From Sphingomonas sp. CROZ-RG-20F-R02-07 (lineage in GTDB: Bacteria > Pseudomonadota > Alphaproteobacteria > Sphingomonadales > Sphingomonadaceae), in contig NZ_JAKNQJ010000002.1 in assembly GCF_022662335.1 (NCBI RefSeq), positions 1-64,000 of the forward strand: a stretch of 64,000 bases of DNA, in the 5' to 3' direction. The position numbers and the translations under genes were made by a program. Shown here piece by piece: positions 55,473 through 64,000 of the stretch. The stretch's first letter is position 1, and each line of letters starts with the position of its first letter. The notes under the pieces were generated by a model. It was not told the DNA's origin, did no database searches, and saw only the letters and a list, made by a program, of their open reading frames with translations.

Positions 55473-56399
55473 TTACGGGGATATGTAGGTCATGGGGGCG
55501 GGCGCGCCAATCCCGGCCGGCGTTTCGATCGGCGCCACGTCCACGCTGACCGTCATGTCCTGCGCCGCGGATCCCAGCACCACGCCGTCGACGGGCGCGA
55601 TCTCGGTATAGTCGCGCCCCACCGCCATGACGATGTGATCGGCCGCCATCCAGATGCCGTTGGTGGGATCGAGCCCCACCCAGCCGATCGCGGGGCCGCA
55701 CCACAGCAGCACCCAGGCATGGGTCGCATCGGCACCCACCAGACGCGGCTGGCCAGCCGGCGGGATCGTGCGGATATAGCCCGAGGCATAGGCGGCCGGC
55801 AGCCCCGCGCCGCGCAGGCCCGCGATCATGATCTGCGCGAAATCCTGGCAAACGCCGCGGCGCTGGACGAAGGCGTCGTGCGGGGTGGTGTCGACGAAGG
55901 TCGCATCGCCGTCATAGACGAATTCGCGCTGGATGCGCTGCGCCAATGCCATCCCCGCCTCCAGCGCGCCGCGACCGGGATCGAGATCGGGCGCACACCA
56001 GTCTGCGATGGCACGGTCGAGCGGGATGAGGGGCGAGGGGTAGAGATAGCCGGCGGGACCCGCCGCGGAGGCATCGCGGCTGAGCCGCGCCATCGCCGCG
56101 ACGTCCGCCAGCGTCGGATCGTCGGGGGAGGGAATGGGGATCAGCCGATCGACCATGATTCGCGACACGCTTTCGATCGTCAGCGTGCGGACGGGCGAAT
56201 CGACCACCAGCCGGGTGACGTTGGCGAGCCCGGCCTCGGCATGCGCGGGAAAGGTGTGGCCGGCCGGGTGGACGCTCAGCGTATAGGAATCGAGCCGCTG
56301 CCCCGGCCAGTCGATCGGCTTCAGCCGCAGGTTGCAGCGCGCGAACTTGACGTTGGCGCCGTAATCGAAGGTCGTGATGTGGCGAATGTCGTAGATCAT
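55473..56399 (-). CDS. Transglutaminase-like protein (COG1305)
   Basis: 308 aa with N-terminal Bact_transglu_N domain (MIYDIRHITTFDYGANVKFA) and complete triad C184 (RGVCQDFAQIM), H227 (ATHAWVLLW) and D244 (WVGLDPTNG). The ATG overlaps the ATP-grasp/alpha-E gene stop by 4 bp, the usual partner gene. Together they match the gene set predicted in the literature on ATP-grasp amide ligases to make or modify a peptide, with no product known. Confidence 0.9.
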   Translation of the reverse strand: MIYDIRHITTFDYGANVKFARCNLRLKPIDWPGQRLDSYTLSVHPAGHTFPAHAEAGLANVTRLVVDSPVRTLTIESVSRIMVDRLIPIPSPDDPTLADVAAMARLSRDASAAGPAGYLYPSPLIPLDRAIADWCAPDLDPGRGALEAGMALAQRIQREFVYDGDATFVDTTPHDAFVQRRGVCQDFAQIMIAGLRGAGLPAAYASGYIRTIPPAGQPRLVGADATHAWVLLWCGPAIGWVGLDPTNGIWMAADHIVMAVGRDYTEIAPVDGVVLGSAAQDMTVSVDVAPIETPAGIGAPAPMTYISP

Positions 56400-58870
56400 G
56401 CGAGCGTCAGGCCGGTTTCGCGCAAGGGTTCGGCACCTTGCAGGAAATAGCGCCGTGCGATCGCATCCGACAGCGCGCCCAGCCGCCGTTCGATATCGCC
56501 CAGCATATCGGCATCGAGCCGGGCGGCGGTCGTGGTGGCGGGAATGGCATTCAGCGCGATGCCCTGGGCCTGTTGCGGCTCGGCCATGCCGTCGTCGTCG
56601 AGTACGGGCAATTCGGACAGGCGCTCGACGATCCGCTGCGTCTGATAGGCGAGCGCACGCGGGTTGCCGGGATCCAGCGCGACGAGATCGACCACGGGCA
56701 CGCGCGCGATCCCGGTGAGGTAACGCTGGCGATAGCTGATCTGGCTGTCGGCGAGATCGAGCAGCGTGGACAGATCGTCCGCGCGGGCACCCGCCATGCC
56801 GAACAGGCGGCAGGCGCGCGCGATCGTCGTCGCCCGTTCGATCCGGCGGCCGAGATCGAGGAACCGCCAGGCCGCGGTCCGCCCCATATGCTCGGCCGAG
56901 AGCCCGGCGATCGCGGCATAGCGGCGCTGGAGCGAGCCGGCGCGGTCGAGCAGCCCCCGGTGCGTGGGAAAGGGCGCCTCGAGCAGCCGGATCATGTCCG
57001 CCGACAGCCGGTCGCGCGAGCCGTCGCCGATGGCGCGCGCGTGGCGGTTGAGCGCCGCCACCGATTGCCAAGCGCTATCCTCCATCGCGGTGCGGGCGAA
57101 GGCCTGAAGGTCGGCGCGGCGCAGCGACGGCGGGTGCGGCGCGGCGCCCGCGCCCGCGATCAGCCCGGCCAGGCGCCCCACCGTCTCGCCCGCGAGCGCC
57201 GCGCCGCCATCCGCATCGATCGAATGGCCGAGCAGCACGCGGATCGCGCCGAGCAGCGCCTCGCCGCGTTCGAGATAGCGGCCGAGCCAGAAGAAATTGT
57301 CCGCGACGCGGCTGGGCAGCGTGCCGGGATTGCGGCGGATGTGGAGCGAGTCGCTGGCGGGCAGCAGCGAGACGGGCGCGACGGGTTCCGGCCCATGGAC
57401 GCACACATCGGCGGACCAGGTGCCTTCGCCCATCACCGCGGCGCGGACATCGGCCAGCGCGCCGATCCGCGCGAAGCCACCGGGCAGCACCGTCCAGCCG
57501 CCATCGGCCCCGCGCGCCGCGAACACCCGGAGCGTAAAGGGGCGGGCAGCGAGCGCATCCTCCACGACGACGGGCATGGTCGAGAGATGGACCATTTCCT
57601 GCCCGACATAATCCTGCGGGCGCCGGGCCATATCCGTGAGCAGCGCCGCGCGCGCATCGCCCGTGATCTCGGCCCCCGGCACCGGCAGTCCGCCCGGCAG
57701 GCCGAGTGGCGCGGCGGCGAAGGCGGGGCCGATCAGCAGCGAATCGAAGTCCTCGCGCACCCGCGCCGCCTCGTGCGGCTGGCCGCACCACCAGGTCGCG
57801 ATATTGGGCAGGCGCAGATCCTCGCCCAGCAGCCGCTTGGCGAGCGCGGGCAGGAACGCACCGAAGGCGGGCGCTTCCAGGACGGCAGAGCCCGGCGCGT
57901 TCGAGATGACCGCGTTTCCGGCCGCATAGGCGTCGATCAGCCCCGGCACCCCGATCTGCGAGCGCGAATCGAACGCCAGCGGATCGAGCATCCGCGGATC
58001 GACCCGGCGCCACAGCGCATCGACGCGCTTCAGCCCGGCGATGGTGCGGACATAGAGCTTGTCCTCCAGCGCGGCGAGATCGGCGCCCTCGACCAGCAAC
58101 AGCCCCAGATAGCGCGCGAGATGCGCCTGTTCGGGATACGTCGGGTTGTAGCGGCCGGGCGTCAGCAGCCCGATCCGGGGATCGCTGCGCTTGCACAAGG
58201 CGGCGAGCCCTTCGCGGAAGGCGGCGAAGAAGGGCGCGTGACGCTGCACGTTCAGCCGCGCCTGCAAGCCGCCGAGCGTGCGCCCCAGCGCCAGCCGGTT
58301 TTCGAGCGTATAGCCCGCGCCGGCGGGGGCGCGCAGATGATCGGCCAGCACGAACCATTCGCCGGTGGGCCCGCGGCCGAGATCGATCGCGACGAACTGC
58401 AGGTGCCGGCCGCCCGGCGGTTCGATCCCGACCATCGGCCGCAGGAAGCCGGCGCTGCCGGCGACGAGCGCGGCGGGCAGCAGGCCGCGTTCGACGAGGC
58501 GGGCGGGGCCGTAGAGATCGGCGATCACCGTCTCCATCAGTTCGGCGCGCTGGATCACGCCGCGCGCGATCGCGTTCCACTCCCCGGTGCCGATCAGCAG
58601 CGGTACCGGAGAGACGGGCCAGGGCCGTTCGTCCGCCTCGCCGACGATGCGGAAGCCGGTGCCGATATCGGCGGCGTGGCGCTGTACGCGTTCGCGGGCA
58701 TGGCCGAGATCGTCCGAGGCGACGCTCGCCAGTTCCTCGAACATCGCGGGCCAGGCGGGATCGTCGCTGCCACCGAGCACGTCGCCGGCATGCGCGTGGG
58801 TGCGATACTCCGCGATCCAGCGGCGGGCGTGGACGCTCGCGTCGAACAGGGGGGCGGGATCGCTCGCCAT
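56396..58870 (-). CDS. Circularly permuted ATP-grasp / alpha-E fusion protein
   Basis: A fusion of two usually neighbouring families: circularly permuted ATP-grasp type 2 (DUF404/DUF407; about residues 1-490, with YNPTYPEQAHLARYLGLLLVEGADL and a TWWCGQPHEA region) and alpha-E (DUF403; from about 515, starting NPGTLPSRVADNFFWLGRYLERGE). ATP-grasp domains ligate amino or amide groups; alpha-E function is unknown. 824 aa from the first ATG (58870). The frame continues to a TTG at 58936, which would leave 18 bp after ligD and is a real alternative. The next gene is the transglutaminase partner. Confidence 0.88.
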   Translation of the reverse strand: MASDPAPLFDASVHARRWIAEYRTHAHAGDVLGGSDDPAWPAMFEELASVASDDLGHARERVQRHAADIGTGFRIVGEADERPWPVSPVPLLIGTGEWNAIARGVIQRAELMETVIADLYGPARLVERGLLPAALVAGSAGFLRPMVGIEPPGGRHLQFVAIDLGRGPTGEWFVLADHLRAPAGAGYTLENRLALGRTLGGLQARLNVQRHAPFFAAFREGLAALCKRSDPRIGLLTPGRYNPTYPEQAHLARYLGLLLVEGADLAALEDKLYVRTIAGLKRVDALWRRVDPRMLDPLAFDSRSQIGVPGLIDAYAAGNAVISNAPGSAVLEAPAFGAFLPALAKRLLGEDLRLPNIATWWCGQPHEAARVREDFDSLLIGPAFAAAPLGLPGGLPVPGAEITGDARAALLTDMARRPQDYVGQEMVHLSTMPVVVEDALAARPFTLRVFAARGADGGWTVLPGGFARIGALADVRAAVMGEGTWSADVCVHGPEPVAPVSLLPASDSLHIRRNPGTLPSRVADNFFWLGRYLERGEALLGAIRVLLGHSIDADGGAALAGETVGRLAGLIAGAGAAPHPPSLRRADLQAFARTAMEDSAWQSVAALNRHARAIGDGSRDRLSADMIRLLEAPFPTHRGLLDRAGSLQRRYAAIAGLSAEHMGRTAAWRFLDLGRRIERATTIARACRLFGMAGARADDLSTLLDLADSQISYRQRYLTGIARVPVVDLVALDPGNPRALAYQTQRIVERLSELPVLDDDGMAEPQQAQGIALNAIPATTTAARLDADMLGDIERRLGALSDAIARRYFLQGAEPLRETGLTLA

Positions 58871-58954
58871 CGCCAATGCTTGTCCGATCCCCGTTTGCAC
58901 CCCGCCTTTGCTGGACGGTTCATCGGATCGAGGCAACCGTGAAATGCGCGCGCG

Positions 58955-61411
58955 CTACAGGTCGGGCAGGGTCTGGTCCGCGACGCCCCATCCGGCGAGC
59001 GCCGCGGAGGCCGCCCGCGCGATCAGTTCGTCCGCGTCGGTCACATGGTAGCGCGCCGCGGTGTCGAGGTCGCGCAGCTCGGTCCAGGAGACCGGCGCGG
59101 CGACGGGCGCTCCGGCGCGTGCGCGCGCCGAATAGGGCATGATCGCGGTGGCGCCACGCTGGTTGCGCAGCCAATCGATGAAGATCCGCCCCTTGCGCTT
59201 CGCCTTGGCCATCACCGCCACGAAGCGTTCGGGCTCGGCACCCGCCAGCGCGCGGGCGAACCGGTCGGCGAAATCCTTCACCTGCGGCCATTCGGCCTCG
59301 GGCGTCAGCGGCACGACGACATGGACGCCCTTGCCGCCCGACAGCATCGGGAAACTCGCCAGACCGATCTCTGCCAGTTGGTCGCGCAGATGCTCTGCCG
59401 CCGTCTTCGTTTCGCCGAAGCCCAGCCCCTCGTCGGGATCGAGGTCGAACACCATGCGATCGGGCCGTTCGAGCGCGGCATTGGCCGAGCCCCAGCCATG
59501 AAATTCGATCGATCCCATCTGAACGCACGCCACCAGCCCGTCGGCATCGTCGACATAGAGGTAATTCTCGGTCGATCCGTCCTTTTCGCGGATCGGCACT
59601 TGATGGACCTGTTCGCCGAAGCTGCCGGCATCGTGCTTCTGGAAGAAACAGGCGCGGCCACGCCCCTGCGGGCAGCGGACCAGGCTGACCGGCCGGTTCG
59701 CGACCCAGGGCAGCATGATCGCCGAGACCTGCGCGTAATAATCGGCGAGCATGCCCTTGGTGATATCCGAATCGGGAAAGATCAGCCGGTCGCGGCTGCT
59801 GACCTTCACATGGATCTCGGGCGCGGTATCGACCACAACGGGCGTCTCTGCCACCACCGCGTCCGCCGGCTTGTCCGCGCGCAGGCCGAGAAAGCTCGAA
59901 TGGCGCAGCACGCCGTCGGGCGTAGTTTCGGCAAAGGCGACTTCGGCGACCATTTCGGGCTTCACCCAGCGCGCGCCGCGCACCGCGGCCTTGGGCGCCT
60001 TCACCGTCGGCGTGTCGGCGGCGACGGCGTCGAGCCGTTCACGCAGATCGTCCATGGTCGCCTGGTCGAAGCCGGTGCCGACTTTGCCCGCATAGACGAA
60101 ACCGTCCTCGCCCTTCACGCCCAGCAGCAGCGACTTGAAGCCGCGCTTCTTGTCGGATGGTAGCCAGCCGACGATCACGAATTCCTGCCGGTGCGTGCAT
60201 TTGGTCTTCAGCCACGCGGTGGTGCGCTTACCGACATAGGGCGCGTCGGCGCGTTTCGAGACCACGCCTTCCAGCCCCTCGCGACACATCGCTTCGAAAA
60301 GCTTCTCGCCCGCGCCGACGATGTGGTCGGCGAACTGGATGCGCTCGCCGCCGGGGATCAACGGGCGCAGCCGTTCCTTGCGATCGAGATTGGCAAGCGG
60401 CGTCAGATCCTCGCCATCCTGCATCAGGATATCGAAGGCGAAGAACGTCATGTCGCCCGCGTTCGCGATCGCGTCCTTCAGCGTCGAGAAATCGGGTTTG
60501 CCGTCCTTATAGGCGACGATCTCGCCATCGATCAGCGCGGTCCTCGCAGGGAGCGCCGCGGCGGCCTCGGCGATCGCGGCGAACTTGTCGGTCCAGTCTA
60601 GCCCGGTGCGGGTGAAGACCTTCGCCTTGCCGTCCGCGATGGCGATCAGCGCGCGATAGCCATCATATTTCACCTCGTGCAGCCAGGCCCCGCCGGCCGG
60701 CACCGCATCGACGAGCGTGCAGAGCTGAAGGTCTCGGAAGAGGGGCGGCACGGCATCATCCCCGGCATGCTCGAGCCGGGTGGCGCGCTTGGGCTTGCGC
60801 GACGGTGATGGCGAGGCAGGGGGCGCGGCCTTGCCCTCCGCGATCTCCGCCATGGTACGGCCGGTGGACACGCTGGTGAGCGCATCCTCGACCAACAGGT
60901 CGGTGCCGCCCGCGTCCGCATCGGCGACCTTGCGCAACAGCCAGTTCTCGCCGCGCTCCTTGCCGCGCGGTTTCAGGCGGACGAGGATCCATTCGCCCTT
61001 CATCCGCTCGCCTTCGAGGATGAAATGAAGATGGCCCTGTTCGATATCCTTCGCGCTCTTGCCCGCGACCGGTGCCCAGGTGCCGCGATCCCACAGCATC
61101 ACCGTGCCGCCGCCATATTCCCCGGCCGGGATCGTGCCCTCGAACGTCGCATAGGAGAGCGGATGATCCTCGGTGCGCACGGCCAGACGCTTCTCGTCCG
61201 GGTCGAGGCTCGGGCCGCGCGTGACCGCCCAGCTTTTCAGCACGCCGTCCACCTCCAGCCGGAAATCCCAGTGGAGCCGGCTGGCGTCGTGCTTCTGCAC
61301 GATGAACGAATTGCCATTGCCGGGCGCGAGCGTGCCCGCGGGTTCGGCGGTCTTCGCGAAATCGCGCTTGGCGTTGTAGCGCGCGAGCGGATCGGGCTTG
61401 GCGTCAGGCAC
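58955..61411 (-). CDS. ligD: ATP-dependent DNA ligase LigD (PE-LIG-POL)
   Basis: The multidomain non-homologous end-joining enzyme, 818 aa. Phosphoesterase domain (about residues 30-160; HWDFRLE, EDHPLSYATFEG), ligase domain with catalytic K248 (HEVKYDGYRALIA), then the primase-polymerase domain (about 530-818; MVFDLDPDEG with the metal Asp pair). The order is that of Pseudomonas-type LigD. GTG at 61411 overlaps the ku stop by 8 bp, so ligase and end-binding protein are co-expressed. Confidence 0.95.
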   Translation of the reverse strand: MPDAKPDPLARYNAKRDFAKTAEPAGTLAPGNGNSFIVQKHDASRLHWDFRLEVDGVLKSWAVTRGPSLDPDEKRLAVRTEDHPLSYATFEGTIPAGEYGGGTVMLWDRGTWAPVAGKSAKDIEQGHLHFILEGERMKGEWILVRLKPRGKERGENWLLRKVADADAGGTDLLVEDALTSVSTGRTMAEIAEGKAAPPASPSPSRKPKRATRLEHAGDDAVPPLFRDLQLCTLVDAVPAGGAWLHEVKYDGYRALIAIADGKAKVFTRTGLDWTDKFAAIAEAAAALPARTALIDGEIVAYKDGKPDFSTLKDAIANAGDMTFFAFDILMQDGEDLTPLANLDRKERLRPLIPGGERIQFADHIVGAGEKLFEAMCREGLEGVVSKRADAPYVGKRTTAWLKTKCTHRQEFVIVGWLPSDKKRGFKSLLLGVKGEDGFVYAGKVGTGFDQATMDDLRERLDAVAADTPTVKAPKAAVRGARWVKPEMVAEVAFAETTPDGVLRHSSFLGLRADKPADAVVAETPVVVDTAPEIHVKVSSRDRLIFPDSDITKGMLADYYAQVSAIMLPWVANRPVSLVRCPQGRGRACFFQKHDAGSFGEQVHQVPIREKDGSTENYLYVDDADGLVACVQMGSIEFHGWGSANAALERPDRMVFDLDPDEGLGFGETKTAAEHLRDQLAEIGLASFPMLSGGKGVHVVVPLTPEAEWPQVKDFADRFARALAGAEPERFVAVMAKAKRKGRIFIDWLRNQRGATAIMPYSARARAGAPVAAPVSWTELRDLDTAARYHVTDADELIARAASAALAGWGVADQTLPDL

Positions 61412-62300
61412 GTTTCTTGGCCGGTGGCTTCCGGGCGGCGGGCTTCTTTTCGGCCGGCGCCTTGTCCGCCGGCGGCTTTGCGGCGGTCGGCTTCCTGGCT
61501 GGTGTCTTGTCGGCCGTGGCGCCGCCCATCGACTTCTTCAGCGCCGCCATCAGGTCGACGACGTTCGATCCCGATTTGGTCTCGCCCTTGTCCTCGATGA
61601 TCGTCTCGCCCTTGGCCTTGCGCTTGCGCTCCACCAGATCCTTCAGCGCATCGACATAGCGGTCGTGAAACTCCTGCGGGTGGAAGGCCGCGGTCTTCTT
61701 GTCGATCAGCGCCTGGGCAAGATCGAGCAGCTCGGGATCGGGCTTGTCGTCGGGGATCTCGCGGAAATAGCCTTGCGCCTTGTGCACCTCGTCGGCGTAG
61801 CGCAGCGTTTCCAGGACCATGCCGCGCCCGCACGGCTTCAGGCTCACGACATATTCGCGGCCGCGCATCGCGAGCTGGCCGAGCCCGACCTTCTTCGACT
61901 GGCGCAGCGCCTCGCGCAGCACGATGAACGCCTCCTCCGCCAGATCGTCGGCGGGGACGACGAAATAGGGCTTTTCGTAATACAGCACGTCGATCTCGCT
62001 CGCATCGACGAACTGGGTGAGTTCGAGGGTCTTTTTCGATTCGAGCTTCACCGCGTCGATCTCGTCCTGCTGGAGCAGGACATATTCGCCCTTCGAGACT
62101 TCATAGCCTTTCATGATCTCGTCGGTGTCCACCGGGCCCACGCCCGTCACCACCTTCTCGTAATGGATCGGCTGCCCCGAGGGTTCGTGGATCTGCTTGA
62201 AGGAAATCGCCGCGCCGGATTTGGTCGCCGAATAGATCTCGACCGGGATCGACACCAGCGCGAGCCGGATCTGTCCCTGCCAGTAAGCGCGCGCGGCCAT
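61404..62300 (-). CDS. ku: Non-homologous end-joining protein Ku
   Basis: A homodimeric ring that binds DNA ends and recruits LigD, 298 aa. Ku core from residue 1 (MAARAYWQGQIRLALVSIPVE) to about 255, with LLQQDEIDAVKLESKKTLEL and LRYADEVHKAQGYFREIP. The last ~45 residues are a Lys/Ala/Pro tail (repeated KPxA/KPPA units) like histone H1 tails, which may help DNA binding. ATG at 62300 with AGGA upstream. Divergent from pdxH over 92 bp, where nothing else is seen. Confidence 0.95.
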   Translation of the reverse strand: MAARAYWQGQIRLALVSIPVEIYSATKSGAAISFKQIHEPSGQPIHYEKVVTGVGPVDTDEIMKGYEVSKGEYVLLQQDEIDAVKLESKKTLELTQFVDASEIDVLYYEKPYFVVPADDLAEEAFIVLREALRQSKKVGLGQLAMRGREYVVSLKPCGRGMVLETLRYADEVHKAQGYFREIPDDKPDPELLDLAQALIDKKTAAFHPQEFHDRYVDALKDLVERKRKAKGETIIEDKGETKSGSNVVDLMAALKKSMGGATADKTPARKPTAAKPPADKAPAEKKPAARKPPAKKRA

Positions 62301-62392
62301 GCCTGTTCCTCGTTGCGGATCCGATTCAATCATCGGCAGCGGGAGTCGTTCCGCCGGTTTCGCCGGGCACGCGATCCCGCTATGGGGCGGCG

Positions 62393-62971
62393 ATGGCCGA
62401 CGATCCCTTTGCGCTGTTCGATAGCTGGTTCGCCGAAGCGAACGCGAGCGAACCCAATGATCCCAATGCGATGGCGCTCGCCACCGTCGGTACGGACGGC
62501 CGCCCGTCGTCGCGCATGGTGCTGCTGAAGGGGCATGGCCCCGATGGTTTCGTGTTCTACACCAATCGCGAAAGCCGCAAGGCGGGCGAGTTGGCGCAGA
62601 ATGCCGAGGCGGCGTTGCTGTTCCACTGGAAGTCGCTGCGCCGGCAGATCCGGATCGAAGGATCGGTCGTGCTGGCGAGCGACGCCGAGTCGGATGCCTA
62701 TTTCGCCTCGCGCGGGCGTGATTCCCGGCTCGGCGCCTGGGCATCGGACCAGTCGCGGCCGCTTGACGCGCGCGAGACGTTCGAGGCGCGGTTCGCCGCG
62801 ATGCAGGCGCGATTCGAGGGGCAGGACGTTCCCCGGCCGCCGCATTGGGGCGGCTACCGCGTGGTTCCCCGCGCGATCGAATTCTGGCAGGATCGCGCGC
62901 ACCGGCTGCACGAGCGCCGGCTGTTCACGCGCACCGATACGGGCTGGAACGAGGGATTGCTGTTCCCATGA
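62393..62971 (+). CDS. pdxH: Pyridoxamine 5'-phosphate oxidase
   Basis: Oxidises PNP/PMP to pyridoxal phosphate with FMN. 192 aa. Motifs: MALATVGTDGRPSSRMVLLKG, FVFYTNRESRKAGELAQN, HWKSLRRQIRIEG and the C-terminal RVVPRAIEFWQDRAHRLHERR, all typical. ATG at 62393. The stop overlaps the next start by 4 bp. Confidence 0.94.
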   Translation: MADDPFALFDSWFAEANASEPNDPNAMALATVGTDGRPSSRMVLLKGHGPDGFVFYTNRESRKAGELAQNAEAALLFHWKSLRRQIRIEGSVVLASDAESDAYFASRGRDSRLGAWASDQSRPLDARETFEARFAAMQARFEGQDVPRPPHWGGYRVVPRAIEFWQDRAHRLHERRLFTRTDTGWNEGLLFP

Positions 62972-63915
62972 CTCAGGACGAACGCAGGAAGGTGATCCCG
63001 CTCGCGACGCGCGCCGCGCTGGCGAGCGTTGCGATGGCGACCGCGCTGCTCGTGCTGAAGGGCGTGGGCGCGTGGTTCACCGGGTCGATCGCGATGCTCG
63101 GGTCGCTCGCCGATACCGGGCTCGATCTGCTCGCCAGCCTCGTCACGCTGTACGGGGTCCGCCTCGCCGCGACGCCCGCCGATCACGACCACCGGTTCGG
63201 CCATGGCAAGGCGGAGGCGCTGGCGGCGCTGTTCCAGGTGGGGCTCATCACCGCCTCGGCGGTGGGCATCGCGTGGCGCGCGATCCTGGCGTTCGGCGAG
63301 AATACGCCCACCAGCGACGCCAATTTCGGCATCGGCGTCTCGGTCGCGGCGATCGCGGCGACCGCGGTGCTGCTCTGGTATCAGCGCCAGGTGATCCGCC
63401 GGACGGGATCGGTCGCGATCCTGGCGGACAACGTCCATTATCAGTCCGATGTGGCGCTGAACGGATCGGTGATCGTCGCGCTGGTGCTCGATCAATATCT
63501 GGGCTGGCACAAGGCCGATCCGGTCTTCGGCATCGTGATCGCGCTGTGGCTCGCCTGGGGCGCGTTCCAGGCGTCGTCGAGCGCGATCGATCAGTTGATG
63601 GACAAGGAATGGCCCGAGGATCAGCGCATCGCGTTCCTCGACGTGGCGGCACGGCAAGAGGGACTGAAGGGCATTCACGATTTCCGCACCCGCCGTTCGG
63701 GTGCGCATGATTTCGCGCAGTTCCACATGGAGGTCGATCGCGATCTGACGGTGGGCGCGGCGCATGATCTGGTCGAGGCGGTCGAGCATAATCTGCGCCG
63801 CGCCTTTCCCAAGGTGGAAGTGCTGATCCACCTCGATCCCGAAGGCCATGTCGATACCGACAATCCGCTGATCGAGGCGGACGTGACCCCCCATTGGTTC
63901 GGGAAGCGAATCTGA
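62968..63915 (+). CDS. Cation diffusion facilitator (FieF/YiiP-like)
   Basis: A metal/proton antiporter exporting Zn2+, Fe2+ or similar ions. 315 aa, six membrane helices. Metal site A is complete: the Asp pair in SLADTGLDL and the His-Asp pair in HYQSDVALN; site B-type HDHRFGHGKAEAL is also seen. The C-terminal domain (about 210-300) has the cytoplasmic HMEVDRDL fold. ATG at 62968 overlaps pdxH by 4 bp; its stop shares a base with the next ATG. Metal not assignable. Confidence 0.92.
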   Translation: MTQDERRKVIPLATRAALASVAMATALLVLKGVGAWFTGSIAMLGSLADTGLDLLASLVTLYGVRLAATPADHDHRFGHGKAEALAALFQVGLITASAVGIAWRAILAFGENTPTSDANFGIGVSVAAIAATAVLLWYQRQVIRRTGSVAILADNVHYQSDVALNGSVIVALVLDQYLGWHKADPVFGIVIALWLAWGAFQASSSAIDQLMDKEWPEDQRIAFLDVAARQEGLKGIHDFRTRRSGAHDFAQFHMEVDRDLTVGAAHDLVEAVEHNLRRAFPKVEVLIHLDPEGHVDTDNPLIEADVTPHWFGKRI

Positions 63916-64000
63916 TGCGCATTCCCTTCACCCAGATCGATGCGTTCGCCGATGGCCCGTTCGGCGGCAACCCCGCGGCGGTGATGCCGCTGGCCGCATG
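63915..64000 (+). CDS. PhzF-family protein, N-terminal fragment
   Basis: Cut by the window end; 28 codons are visible. The start MRIPFTQIDAFADGPFGGNPAAV matches the conserved first strand and GGNPAAV of PhzF-like isomerases/epimerases. The ATG overlaps the CDF stop by one base (TGATG). Substrate unknown. Confidence 0.75.
   Translation, partial: MRIPFTQIDAFADGPFGGNPAAVMPLAA

Noticed and set aside
56438..58942. Plus-strand frame of over 800 codons opposite the ATP-grasp/alpha-E gene
   Set aside because: Shadow frame; no recognisable sequence.

Overview
The window is a GC-rich, densely coding piece of bacterial chromosome, most likely from a Sphingomonas-type alphaproteobacterium. This is inferred from the gene set (aerobic CobS/CobT cobaltochelatase genes, serC-serA with a serC-type leader, hisZ, IspB, Ku-LigD), the frequent GTG/TTG starts, and intergenic palindromes built on CTGAGCTTGTCGAAG, a repeat I associate with sphingomonad genomes. 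Base composition looks even throughout, and no transposase, integrase, tRNA, rRNA or CRISPR array is visible. The assignment comes from reading, not from a database search.

Layout. 1-2399: start of a secreted protein (minus strand, cut by the window edge), divergent from an OmpR-type response regulator and its histidine kinase. 2424-10286 (minus): a chromosomal type IV secretion operon, virB2-B3-B4-B6-B8-B9-B10-B11, almost every gene overlapping the next by 4 bp, with no VirB1, VirB5, VirB7 or VirD4. 10386-13662 (minus): a SCO-family copper chaperone gene followed by a secreted copper-radical oxidase (galactose/glyoxal oxidase family) with two AbfB trefoil domains. 13871-24509 (plus): a small hypothetical, a DUF1440 protein, Tat-exported oxalate decarboxylase, a TonB receptor overlapping acetyl-CoA synthetase, a lipoprotein, DUF2254, a Na+/H+ antiporter and a ClC chloride transporter; much of this suits acid or ion stress. 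24632-28091 (plus): cobS and cobT with an MntA-HepT (nucleotidyltransferase-HEPN) toxin-antitoxin pair packed between them.

28255-37563 (minus): a four-gene MdtABC-like RND efflux operon with its outer-membrane factor; three of the four proteins carry low-complexity stretches. 37687-42074: a DUF885 metallopeptidase, two transglutaminase-like proteins (one lacking the usual catalytic His) and a divergent N-formylglutamate amidohydrolase. 42128-45565: a thymidylate kinase-like protein with an atypical P-loop, DUF2147, chorismate mutase, polyprenyl diphosphate synthase and an extensin-family lipoprotein. 45763-51161 (plus): serC, serA, hisZ and purA. 51223-62300 (minus): a Gly/Thr/Met repeat secreted protein, then a long same-strand run which in transcription order is ku, ligD, ATP-grasp/alpha-E fusion, transglutaminase, dnaJ-like, yihY-like, fabI, aroC. 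62393-64000 (plus): pdxH, a CDF cation exporter and the start of a PhzF-family gene.

The points most worth a second look are the MntA-HepT pair inside the cobST locus (with a HEPN motif lacking its usual Arg), the SCO/copper-radical-oxidase pair beside a reduced T4SS, and the two transglutaminase loci. Several starts are non-ATG and were chosen from signal peptides, overlaps or Shine-Dalgarno matches; alternatives are given in each entry.
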